This document shows positions 1 through 5,769 of a DNA stretch of 7,294 nt, piece after piece (position 1 is the first letter of the stretch; every line of letters begins with the position of its first letter). The notes beneath the pieces were generated by a model. The model had not been told where the DNA came from, made no database searches, and worked only from the letters and a program-made list of their open reading frames with translations. This stretch comes from Halobacteriales archaeon. GTDB taxonomy: Archaea; Thermoplasmatota; E2; JACPAO01; JAHFTW01. Both the position numbers and the translations under genes were made by a program. The DNA is taken from NCBI GenBank assembly GCA_020201445.1, contig JAIVGU010000026.1, positions 1 to 7,294 of the forward strand. The letters are read 5' to 3'.

Positions 1-306
1 GTCCTGCAGCGGCCCGGCATCGCGACGCTGCACAACAAGGGGCTCATCGTTGACGACGCGGTGGTGCTGGGCAGCCTGAACGCGAACCACCACAGCCGCA
101 GCGCCAACCGCGAGGTGGACCTCGTCCTGCGCGGGCCGGGCGTGGCGGAGTGGTTCGCGGCGCTGTTCGATTCCGACTGGACGCCTCCGGCGCCCACTCC
201 CGACCCCGGCGTGGTGGGCCGCGACCTGCGCGGCCTGCCGGCCGCCCCTGTGCCAATGCTTTTGGTCGCCCTGGGGCTCGTCGCCGCGCTGCGGAACCGC
301 CCATGA
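1..306 (+). CDS. Phospholipase D-like protein with C-terminal membrane tail (C-terminal part only)
   Basis: The reading frame is open from base 1, so the N-terminus and the first HKD motif lie outside the window; 101 residues are visible. Residues 11-18 (HNKGLIVD) are a perfect HxKxxxxD motif, followed by GSLN (24-27) and NRE (36-38), the usual layout after the second catalytic HKD motif of the phospholipase D superfamily. These enzymes use the two HKD motifs together to cleave phosphodiester bonds (phospholipids, or DNA in nuclease members); the substrate here cannot be told. The C-terminus is Pro-rich, then a short hydrophobic stretch (about residues 84-97) and a basic end (RNRP), resembling the tripartite C-terminal sorting or anchor tails of archaeal surface proteins. 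The catalytic domain therefore probably lies outside the cytoplasm. The stop codon overlaps the start of the rhomboid gene (ATGA), which suggests translational coupling. The family call is firm; the anchor reading is inference. Confidence 0.88.
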   Translation, partial: VLQRPGIATLHNKGLIVDDAVVLGSLNANHHSRSANREVDLVLRGPGVAEWFAALFDSDWTPPAPTPDPGVVGRDLRGLPAAPVPMLLVALGLVAALRNRP

Positions 307-1313
307 TGCTCTCCCCGGTCTCCTGGCTCGCCGTGGCCATCATCGTGGCCGCCCTCGCGGTGGCCTGGAGCCGGCGGTTCCTCGCCAGCGGCGTCCTCGC
401 CATCGCCAACGTCGCCGTGTTCGTGCTGATCCTGTTTGGCCCCGACCGGCAAGGCGTCCTCGGCGCCGTCGACGGCCCCGCCGCCCTGGAGCCCATCTCC
501 GCCATCCACGGCGAGCTGGGCCTCTACACCCCCAACCTCATCGCGCTGCGCCCCCTCGGCGGGCTCCAGCTCATCACCAACCTCTTCGTGCACGAGGGGC
601 CGCTGCACATCCTGTTCAACCTCATCACGCTCATCGCCTTCGGGCTGCCGTTCGAGGAGCGCATCGGCCACCGCCGCTTCCTCCTCGTCTACCTCGCCGC
701 GGGAATCGCCGGCTCGCTGGCGGAGACCGTCTACGGCTGGGGCAGCCCCATCCTGATGATGGGGGCCTCGGGCGCCATCTTCGGCATCATGGGCGCCTTC
801 GCCACGCGCTACCCCAACCAGGTCGTCGGCGTCCCCGTGCCGCTGTTCTTCCTGCTCATCCGCATCCCGATGCGCGTCATCGTCGGCGCCATGCTCTACG
901 TTGGCCTCCAGCTCTTCTACGTCGTCTACGGCGCGAGCGTGCAGGGCGGCGCCGTCGACCACACCGCCTACGCGGCGCACTTCGGCGGCCTCGCCATGGG
1001 CTTCCTGCTCGCCGCCACGGTTCTTCCCAAGGCGGCGCAGGCGCAGGGCCCCGTCGCGGTGGACCTGGGGGCGTTCTCGCCCTTCGCCCGCGACCCGCAG
1101 ACCCAGAGCGTGCTCGCCCAGATGCGCAGCAACAACGACGAGCCGGCCGTCTTCCAGGCGTGGCTCGACCGCTTCTTCCGCACCGCCACCTGCCCGACCT
1201 GCGACCATCGCGTCATGCCGCGCCACGGCGGCCAGATTGTCTGCACGCAGGGCCACAAGTTCGACGTCCGCAAGGGCGCCGCCGCCTCCCGCCCTCCCGC
1301 CGCTGCGCAGTGA
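303..1313 (+). CDS. Rhomboid-family intramembrane serine protease with C-terminal zinc-ribbon-like tail
   Basis: This 336-residue polytopic membrane protein cleaves substrate transmembrane segments within the bilayer, if it is active as its motifs suggest. Rhomboid hallmarks are complete: H102 and N106 in the HILFN motif of the second core helix, the nucleophile S156 in GASG, and the catalytic H226 in AAHFGG. Two further hydrophobic helices precede the core (about residues 6-22 and 28-46). After the last membrane segment (about residue 242) comes a soluble tail with C297, C300, C314 and H318 (CPTC, then CTQGH), which could bind one zinc ion. The ATG at 303 was chosen because it overlaps the upstream TGA by 4 bases and begins just before the first hydrophobic helix; a second ATG follows at 306. 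An open frame extends upstream to 150, but that part overlaps the phospholipase D frame and is Arg/Pro-rich noise. The product is certain as a rhomboid; its substrate is unknown. Confidence 0.95.
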   Translation: MMLSPVSWLAVAIIVAALAVAWSRRFLASGVLAIANVAVFVLILFGPDRQGVLGAVDGPAALEPISAIHGELGLYTPNLIALRPLGGLQLITNLFVHEGPLHILFNLITLIAFGLPFEERIGHRRFLLVYLAAGIAGSLAETVYGWGSPILMMGASGAIFGIMGAFATRYPNQVVGVPVPLFFLLIRIPMRVIVGAMLYVGLQLFYVVYGASVQGGAVDHTAYAAHFGGLAMGFLLAATVLPKAAQAQGPVAVDLGAFSPFARDPQTQSVLAQMRSNNDEPAVFQAWLDRFFRTATCPTCDHRVMPRHGGQIVCTQGHKFDVRKGAAASRPPAAAQ

Positions 1314-1354
1314 GCCGCCCCAAGCCTGAAAGGCGCCCCCCCGGCTGCCCGCCC

Positions 1355-1921
1355 ATGGACCAGCCGCCCCGCACGGGCCCGACCGTCGGCCCCACCATCC
1401 ACCCCAGCAGCGTCCTCGCGCCGGGCGCGGTGGTCATCGGCCAGGTCACCGTCGAGGCGGAGTGCTTCATCGGCCCCAACGCGGTGCTGCGCGGCGACAT
1501 CGAGCCGATCATCGTGCGGCGCGGCAGCAACATCCAGGACAACTGCACGGTCCACACCGAGCGCGGCAGCCCGGTCTCCATCGGCCCCGACGCCTCCATC
1601 GGCCACGGCGCGGTCGTGCACGGCGCCACCATCGGCGAGCGCGCCCTCGTCGGCATGAACGCGGTCGTCCTCAATGGCGCCGTCGTCGGCGAGCGGGCCG
1701 TCGTGGGGGCGCTCACCCTGGTGCCCAACAACTTCCAGGTGCCGCCGCGCACCCTCGCCGTCGGCAGCCCCTGCATCCTCAAGAAGCAGGGCGACCCCGC
1801 TATCGCCGAGATGGCGCACATGAACACCGAGCGCTACCACCGCTACCGCCTGGAGCACCTCGCCGGGCGCTGGGCCACCGTGCGCGGCCCCCTGAACGAC
1901 AACGGCACGTTCTCCCGCTGA
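1355..1921 (+). CDS. Gamma-class carbonic anhydrase (CamH-like) / left-handed beta-helix protein
   Basis: The 188-residue product is built of hexapeptide repeats (for example VLAPGAVVIG, AECFIGPNAV, VSIGPDASIG) that form a left-handed beta helix. Three zinc ligands of the gamma-carbonic anhydrases are present: H67 in NIQDNCTVH, and H84 and H89 in GHGAVVH. R46, D48 and Q61 match the other conserved active-site positions of Cam. H67 and H84 are only 17 residues apart, so the acidic proton-shuttle loop of Methanosarcina Cam is absent, as in CamH and related proteins. It probably interconverts CO2 and bicarbonate as a cytoplasmic trimer. Many such homologues are annotated only as transferases, and activity is not guaranteed. 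The ATG at 1355 gives the usual family N-terminus. An in-frame GTG at 1310, overlapping the rhomboid stop (GTGA), would add 15 Arg/Pro-rich residues and would suit the tight spacing of this gene run; I consider it possible but second choice. Confidence 0.9.
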   Translation: MDQPPRTGPTVGPTIHPSSVLAPGAVVIGQVTVEAECFIGPNAVLRGDIEPIIVRRGSNIQDNCTVHTERGSPVSIGPDASIGHGAVVHGATIGERALVGMNAVVLNGAVVGERAVVGALTLVPNNFQVPPRTLAVGSPCILKKQGDPAIAEMAHMNTERYHRYRLEHLAGRWATVRGPLNDNGTFSR

Positions 1922-1922
1922 C

Positions 1923-2456
1923 ATGGCCGCCGTCGCTCCGTTCCGCGCCATGGGCGTCGACCCCCGCCACCCGGAGCGCCGCGAGGCCCGCCCCGCGTTC
2001 TACCTCGTCGAGGCCATCGGTCCCTCCGGGACCCTGCGGGGGATGCTCGCCTGGCTGGCCACCGAGGGGGCGCCCGCGATGCCGACCTGCCCCGAGCCCG
2101 GCCCCGCCGTGCTGCGCTACGAGGACCCGCGCGGCTGGGTGGAGGAGCTGCTCACCTCGAACGCGTTCGACGAGGTCGCGCGCTTCCAGGCTGACGACGG
2201 CGAGCAGAGGATTTGGCGCGTCGACCGCGCCGAGGCGGTGGGGGAGCTCGTCGCGCAGTTCGACGACCGCGCCCTCGCCCTGCTGCGCCCGCCCGGCCCG
2301 CACCCGCCCGGCGCCGTGCTGGCGTTCCTCGTCCGCGGCGCGCCTTGGCTGCCCCGGTCACCCGGCGGCTCGCTCTCCGTCGCCCCCGGGGAGCCGGTGC
2401 CGCGCCCCTGGTCCGGCGAGCCCGGCCCCGCGCAGTGGCGGCCGCCGCCCCTCTGA
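1923..2456 (+). CDS. Hypothetical protein, 177 residues
   Basis: I do not recognise this protein. It begins one base after the stop of the carbonic anhydrase gene, on the same strand, and appears to be the last gene of that unit. It is soluble-looking, with no signal peptide and no membrane helix. Residues 25-120 look like a compact alpha/beta domain (FYLVEAIG near 26-33, then acidic helices around 70-90 and 102-120). The last 55 residues are very rich in Pro and Gly and are probably disordered. There is one Cys (C56) and no catalytic motif that I can name. GC-rich third positions and the tight coupling to the upstream gene support it as real against the overlapping frames of the other strand. 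The function is unknown. Confidence 0.7.
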   Translation: MAAVAPFRAMGVDPRHPERREARPAFYLVEAIGPSGTLRGMLAWLATEGAPAMPTCPEPGPAVLRYEDPRGWVEELLTSNAFDEVARFQADDGEQRIWRVDRAEAVGELVAQFDDRALALLRPPGPHPPGAVLAFLVRGAPWLPRSPGGSLSVAPGEPVPRPWSGEPGPAQWRPPPL

Positions 2457-2462
2457 CATCCG

Positions 2463-2502
2463 CTCTCCTGGCGGTCGAGAGTGTGGCCCAAGACGTTGGC
2501 CA
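2463..2502. other. Two weak hairpins in the convergent spacer
   Basis: CTCTC (2463-2467) pairs with GAGAG (2477-2481), and TGGCC (2484-2488) pairs with GGCCA (2498-2502), each with a 9-base loop. They follow the last gene of the + strand unit directly. There is no T-tract on the + strand, so a termination role is only a suggestion, and short arms such as these can arise by chance in GC-rich DNA. Confidence 0.25.
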
Positions 2503-2534
2503 TCCCTGGAATCGCCGAGCGAATCCCTGGAATC
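2502..2534. repeat. 12-bp direct repeat ATCCCTGGAATC, two copies 21 bp apart
   Basis: Identical copies lie at 2502-2513 and 2523-2534 in the spacer between the + strand unit and the - strand lipoprotein genes. The 21-base period is two helical turns, so both copies would face the same side of the DNA. The second copy is part of a hairpin. It could be a protein-binding site, a termination element or a local duplication. Confidence 0.55.
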
Positions 2535-2540
2535 CCAGGG
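2525..2540. terminator. Hairpin CCCTGG-AATC-CCAGGG between convergent genes
   Basis: A perfect 6-bp stem with a 4-base loop abuts the stop codon of the - strand lipoprotein gene (TAG at 2543-2541) and lies 68 bases past the last + strand stop. Its position between convergent genes fits a bidirectional terminator or an mRNA 3' end structure. No T-tract follows on either strand, so archaeal-type termination is not directly supported. Confidence 0.35.
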
Positions 2541-3470
2541 CTAGAACGGGAACTCGTCGCCGTTGGCGAACGACCACGTCGCGGACGGCTTGGCGTTGTA
2601 GAAGTTCGTTTGGAAGATCTGGAACTCCTGGTTGATGCCCGCGCCGGCGTCCTGCCCCTCGGCGGAGCGGACGCTGCCGAGCAGTTGCAGGTCGTTGCGG
2701 CCGGCGGGGTCCAGCAGCTCCGGCTCGCCCTGCCGGGTGGGGTGCTTCACGCCGGTCTCCAGCCGCAGCAGGACGGGGCTGGTGCCGCTCTCCACCGCGA
2801 ACCAGTCGCTGGCGGTGCGCGCCTCGTAGCTGAGCAGGACGCCCATGCGGTCGGAGGTGCCTTGCCCGTTGGACTGGAACAGCAGCTCGACCACCATGGT
2901 CTGCCAGTTGGGCCCGACGCTGCTGGTGAAGGCGCGGTTGTCGCCCTGCACGCTGCGCAGCGCGGGGGCGCAGCCGCCGGGGCAGGTGGGGCTGATGGAG
3001 GTGTAGTCGGTGACGCAGGGCGCCGAGATGAGGACCGCCTCGTAGCCGCACGCGATGATGCCCTTGAACTTGAACTGCTCGTGGTAGGGCTTGGCCGTGA
3101 AGAGCGCCTCCAGCTGGACGCGGGTGATGGGCGGCTCCACGCCTTCCCTCAGCTCGACGCTGCTGCGCGCGGTCTTGTACAGCAGGTGCTTGAAGGTGAG
3201 GAAGTAGGTGCCGGCGGGGAGGTCGTCGAACAGGAAGCGGCCCTGCGCGTCCGTGGTGGCGGTCCGGTTGCCGGCGGCGAGCTCGAGGGTGACGGCCACC
3301 TTGGGGAGGGGGACGATGGCCTGGTCGACCACGATGCCGCGGATGCCCCGCGTGTTGCCCTCGCCGGTGACGCCGCTGAAGGGGTCCGCGGTGGTCGAGG
3401 AGGTGGACCCGGAGGTGGCGCAGCCGGAGAGCAGCAGGACGGCCACGGTTGCCAGGAAGGGGGAGCGCAT
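2541..3470 (-). CDS. Lipoprotein with carboxypeptidase regulatory-like domain, paralogue 1
   Basis: The 309-residue product starts with a short signal peptide ending in a lipobox (LLLSGC, lipidated C17), then a Ser/Thr-rich linker (about 18-40). Residues 42-115 resemble a carboxypeptidase regulatory-like (CarboxypepD_reg) beta-sandwich, with the GxVxD start, TDAQGRFLF and LPAGTYFL. The remaining two thirds form a domain I do not recognise, with four cysteines (C141, C152, C163, C167) that could form two disulfides outside the cell, and an aromatic C-terminus FYNAKP...WSF...GDEFPF. The neighbouring upstream gene encodes a clear paralogue with the same plan and ending. The ATG at 3470 was chosen because it directly opens the signal peptide; an upstream frame to 3527 would run through the promoter-like element. 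It is probably a membrane-anchored surface protein; ligand and role are unknown. Confidence 0.88.
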   Translation of the reverse strand: MRSPFLATVAVLLLSGCATSGSTSSTTADPFSGVTGEGNTRGIRGIVVDQAIVPLPKVAVTLELAAGNRTATTDAQGRFLFDDLPAGTYFLTFKHLLYKTARSSVELREGVEPPITRVQLEALFTAKPYHEQFKFKGIIACGYEAVLISAPCVTDYTSISPTCPGGCAPALRSVQGDNRAFTSSVGPNWQTMVVELLFQSNGQGTSDRMGVLLSYEARTASDWFAVESGTSPVLLRLETGVKHPTRQGEPELLDPAGRNDLQLLGSVRSAEGQDAGAGINQEFQIFQTNFYNAKPSATWSFANGDEFPF

Positions 3471-3493
3471 GGTGGTGGGAGTCCCACGTCGCA

Positions 3494-3508
3494 CGATAAC
3501 GGTTTCGC
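3494..3508 (-). promoter_or_regulatory. Promoter of lipoprotein paralogue 1 (BRE/TATA-like)
   Basis: On the - strand this reads GCGAAACCGTTATCG. The TTAT core is centred about 27 bases before the ATG, where an archaeal TATA box sits for a leaderless transcript, and GCGAAA just upstream is BRE-like. The 11 bases AACCGTTATCG recur at the same distance before the paralogous gene, in otherwise unlike surroundings. Confidence 0.65.
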
Positions 3509-3542
3509 CCGTGCCCAGGAGAGGCAAGGCGCGGACGGCGGC

Positions 3543-4469
3543 CTAGAACGGGAACTCGTCGCCCTTGACGAACGACCACCCTTCCGGCGGCTTGGCGTTG
3601 TAGAAGGTGGCCTCGAACACCCGCAATTCCTGCTGGTACGCCACCGCCACGGGGGAGCCGGGCCCTGGCGCCTCGTTGAGGAACAGGTAGAGGTCGTCCT
3701 CGCCGGAGGCGTTGATGAGGGGGCGCTTGCTGCCCTGCTCGGTCGGGTGGCGGACGCCGGTCTCGAAGCGCAGCAGGAGCGGGCTGGGGCCGCTGGCGCT
3801 GCCGAAGCTCTCGGCGGAGGTGCGGCCGGTGTAGCTCAGCGTCATCAGCATCTCCTCCGCGTTGCCGGCGGCGGGCTTGTCGAAGGCGGTCTCGACGACG
3901 AGGGTCTCCCAGTGGGCGCCCACGGTGAGGTTGAAGGAGCGCCGGTCGCCCTGGAGGTGCTGCAGCCGCTCATGCTCCTCCGGGACGCAGCCGCCGCCGC
4001 AGGCCAGCTGCGTGTAGTCGAGGACGCAGATAGAGGAGACCGCAGGCGAGCCGTAGCCGCACAGCAGGCTCCCCTTGTACTTCAGCAGCTCGTGGTAGGG
4101 CTTTGCGGTGAAGACCGGCAGCATCTGCACCCGGGTCGGGGGCGGCTCGACGCCGGCCAGCACCTCAACGCTCGTGCGGATGGCGTGGTAGAGCAAGTGC
4201 TCGAAGGAGAGGAAGTAGGTCCCGGGGGCGAGGCCGCCGAACGTGAAGCGGCCGCCGTCGTCGGTGGCCGCCGTGCGGTTGCCGCCGCCGGGCAGCGCCA
4301 GCGCCACGCGCACCTTGGCGATGGGGACGATGGCGGGGTCGACCACGATGCCGTGGATGGCGCCCGTGGTGGCGGAGACCCCCTCCGGCAGCGCGGCCGT
4401 CTTGGGCTCGCCGCTGCATCCCGACAGGACGAGGCAGGCGAGGGCCAGGACCGCCGCGGTGCCGCGCAT
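3543..4469 (-). CDS. Lipoprotein with carboxypeptidase regulatory-like domain, paralogue 2
   Basis: The 308-residue product has a signal peptide with a lipobox (LVLSGC, lipidated C18), a short linker, and a regulatory-like beta-sandwich at about residues 36-107 (GAIHGIVVD, TDDGGRFTF, APGTYFLSF). The unrecognised C-terminal domain carries cysteines C137, C148, C157 and C161, matching the four in the downstream paralogue. Shared blocks include AIVP, HLLY, GVEPP, TRVQ, FTAKPYHE, ETGV+HPT, FYNAKP and the terminal GDEFPF. The two genes are separated by 72 bases, point the same way, and each has its own copy of the promoter element, so they can be expressed in parallel. The ATG at 4469 opens the signal peptide; the longer open frame upstream crosses the promoter-like element and was not used. 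The function is unknown; a surface-exposed binding or structural role is inferred from the anchor and the Ig-like fold. Confidence 0.88.
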   Translation of the reverse strand: MRGTAAVLALACLVLSGCSGEPKTAALPEGVSATTGAIHGIVVDPAIVPIAKVRVALALPGGGNRTAATDDGGRFTFGGLAPGTYFLSFEHLLYHAIRTSVEVLAGVEPPPTRVQMLPVFTAKPYHELLKYKGSLLCGYGSPAVSSICVLDYTQLACGGGCVPEEHERLQHLQGDRRSFNLTVGAHWETLVVETAFDKPAAGNAEEMLMTLSYTGRTSAESFGSASGPSPLLLRFETGVRHPTEQGSKRPLINASGEDDLYLFLNEAPGPGSPVAVAYQQELRVFEATFYNAKPPEGWSFVKGDEFPF

Positions 4470-4491
4470 GGCGCGGCATCGGGCGGCGGCG

Positions 4492-4507
4492 CGATAACGG
4501 TTGTGTC
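4492..4507 (-). promoter_or_regulatory. Promoter of lipoprotein paralogue 2 (TATA-like)
   Basis: On the - strand this reads GACACAACCGTTATCG, with TTAT centred about 26 bases before the ATG. It shares AACCGTTATCG with the promoter of the paralogous gene, at 22 versus 23 bases from the start codon. This fits a TATA box for a leaderless or near-leaderless mRNA. Confidence 0.65.
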
Positions 4508-4548
4508 CGCACAAGTCCCCACTGGACCGTGAAAGGCACGAAAACGAG

Positions 4549-4561
4549 GAAAGGCCCTTTC
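4549..4561. repeat. Perfect 13-bp palindrome GAAAGG-C-CCTTTC
   Basis: The arms are 6 bp with a 1-base centre, in the 125-base gap between the end of dnaJ and the promoter of lipoprotein paralogue 2. The central spacing is too short for an RNA hairpin with full stem, so a DNA-level dimer-binding site is the better reading. A second small inverted repeat (CGTG-AAAGG-CACG, 4528-4540) lies beside it and repeats GAAAGGC. The site is about 40 bases upstream of the TATA-like box, where an activator could bind. Confidence 0.4.
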
Positions 4562-4584
4562 GCAGGGTTCGCGCCTTCGCGGTC

Positions 4585-4592
4585 AAAAAGAA
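4585..4592 (-). terminator. T-tract terminator after dnaJ
   Basis: The - strand reads TTCTTTTT two bases after the TAA stop of dnaJ, in otherwise very GC-rich DNA. Archaeal RNA polymerase terminates at short T-tracts without needing a hairpin. A second, weaker run (CGTTTTCG) follows near 4541-4544. Confidence 0.5.
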
Positions 4593-4594
4593 GG

Positions 4595-5713
4595 TTAGCC
4601 GAACAGGCCCTTCCTGCGCTTCCCCATCCGGGAGGCGTCCACGTCCAGCTCCTTCGCCAGCTCCTCCAGCAGGTGGCGCGCCTTGTCGCTCACCTTGTCC
4701 GGGACGGCGACGCGCAGCCGGACGTGCAGGTCGCCCCGCCCGGAGCCGCGCAGGTAGGGCATCCCGCGGCCGCGCACCCGCAGCACCTTCCCGGTCTCGG
4801 AGCCGGGGGGCACGTCCACCGCCACCTCGCCGTCCAGGGTCGCGAGGCTCTGCTGCGTGCCCAGCACCGCCTCGGGGAACGAGAGCGGCATCTCGACGAC
4901 GAGGTCAGCCCCTTCGCGGTGGAAGCGCTCATGCGGCCGCACCTGCACCTCGACGTAGAGGTCGCCGTAGGAGCCGCCGCGGCCACCCACCTCGCCCTGC
5001 CCGGCCACCCGCAGCGTCTGGCCCGACTCGATGCCGGCCGGGATGCTGACGGTGACGCTGCGGCGGTGGCGGTCGTGGCCGGAGCCGCGGCAGTGCTTGC
5101 ACGGCACCTCGATGCGGCGCCCCTCGCCCCGGCAGTCGGGGCAGGCGCTCACCTGGCTCAGCGTCCCGAAGGCGGTGCGGACCAGGCGCTGCACCTGGCC
5201 CTGGCCCTTGCAGGTGGGGCAGGTGTCGACCTTGCTGCCGGGCTCGGCGCCGCTGCCCTTGCAGTGGGTGCAGCCCTCGAGGCGCCAGTACTCGAGCTTC
5301 GCCTCGGTGCCGGTGAACGCCTCCTCCAGGGTGATGGCGTGGCTGGCCTGCAGGTCGCGGCCGCGGCTCGGCCCGCCGTGCCGCCCACCGAAGCCGAACA
5401 GGTTGCCGAAGACGGACTCGAACCCCATGCCGCCGAAGAGGTCGGAGAAGTCGATGGTGCGGTAGAGGTCCTCGCTGGTGTACCGCTGGTCGATGCCGGC
5501 GTGCCCGAACTGGTCGTAGCGCGCCTTCTTCTCCGCGTCGGAGAGGACCGCGTACGCCTCGCTCAACTCCTTGAACCTCTCCTCCGCGTCCGCCGCCTTG
5601 TTGCGGTCGGGGTGGAGCTGGATGGCGAGCCTGCGGTAGGCCTTCTTGATGGCGTCCGGGCTGGCGTCGCGGGCCACGCCCAAGACGTCGTAGTAGTCGC
5701 GCTTGCCCGTCAC
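4595..5713 (-). CDS. dnaJ: Chaperone protein DnaJ (Hsp40, type I)
   Basis: DnaJ binds unfolded proteins, passes them to DnaK (Hsp70) and stimulates its ATPase in the cytoplasm. The 372 residues hold all four parts of a type I DnaJ: a J domain (4-69) with the HPD motif at 34-36; a short Gly/Phe-rich linker (about 90-116); a zinc domain with four CxxCxGxG repeats starting at C148, C165, C191 and C205; and the C-terminal substrate-binding beta domains (about 220-340) with a dimerisation tail. I chose the GTG at 5713 because it gives the canonical N-terminus (TGKRDYYDVLGV) and has a TATA-like CTTAAG about 26 bases upstream. An in-frame ATG at 5761 would add 16 residues and follow the upstream gene by only 8 bases. 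No dnaK or grpE lies in the window; instead it follows a regulator and a protein of unknown function. Confidence 0.96.
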   Translation of the reverse strand: MTGKRDYYDVLGVARDASPDAIKKAYRRLAIQLHPDRNKAADAEERFKELSEAYAVLSDAEKKARYDQFGHAGIDQRYTSEDLYRTIDFSDLFGGMGFESVFGNLFGFGGRHGGPSRGRDLQASHAITLEEAFTGTEAKLEYWRLEGCTHCKGSGAEPGSKVDTCPTCKGQGQVQRLVRTAFGTLSQVSACPDCRGEGRRIEVPCKHCRGSGHDRHRRSVTVSIPAGIESGQTLRVAGQGEVGGRGGSYGDLYVEVQVRPHERFHREGADLVVEMPLSFPEAVLGTQQSLATLDGEVAVDVPPGSETGKVLRVRGRGMPYLRGSGRGDLHVRLRVAVPDKVSDKARHLLEELAKELDVDASRMGKRRKGLFG

Positions 5714-5735
5714 GGCGTCCGCGAGCAGGGCCGGG

Positions 5736-5741
5736 CTTAAG
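5736..5741 (-). promoter_or_regulatory. Possible internal promoter of dnaJ (CTTAAG)
   Basis: CTTAAG is centred about 26 bases before the GTG start of dnaJ, an A/T island in GC-rich sequence. The same hexamer stands before the upstream regulator gene at a similar distance. If real, it would let dnaJ be transcribed separately as a leaderless mRNA and would rule out the longer ATG start. CTTAAG is a palindromic hexamer and could be a chance hit. Confidence 0.4.
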
Positions 5742-5769
5742 GGCGCTACGAGCCGGGCCATGCGGCTGG

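Noticed and set aside
150..302. Upstream extension of the rhomboid gene by 51 codons
   Set aside because: The extension overlaps the phospholipase D coding frame and is Arg/Pro-rich; the ATG at 303 gives a natural start and a 4-base overlap.
968..1951. A 327-codon - strand frame opposite the rhomboid and carbonic anhydrase genes
   Set aside because: It crosses the junction of two well-supported genes and shows only Ala/Gly/Asp/His-rich shadow sequence.
3471..3527. N-terminal extension of lipoprotein paralogue 1
   Set aside because: It would place 19 non-hydrophobic residues before the signal peptide and would translate the conserved promoter element.
2152..3579. A 475-codon - strand frame overlapping lipoprotein paralogue 1 in another frame
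   Set aside because: The product is extremely Arg/Pro/His-rich and lacks recognisable structure, whereas the overlapping frame encodes a lipoprotein with a paralogue next door.
2481..4532. A 683-codon open frame on the + strand opposite both lipoprotein genes
   Set aside because: It spans two unrelated gene units and their promoters, consists of Gly/Ala/Val/Glu/Leu-rich low-complexity sequence without domains, and mirrors the codon structure of the - strand genes. Long antisense frames are expected at this G+C content.
4529..5740. A 403-codon + strand frame opposite dnaJ
   Set aside because: DnaJ on the - strand has every diagnostic motif; the antisense frame has none and is compositionally odd.
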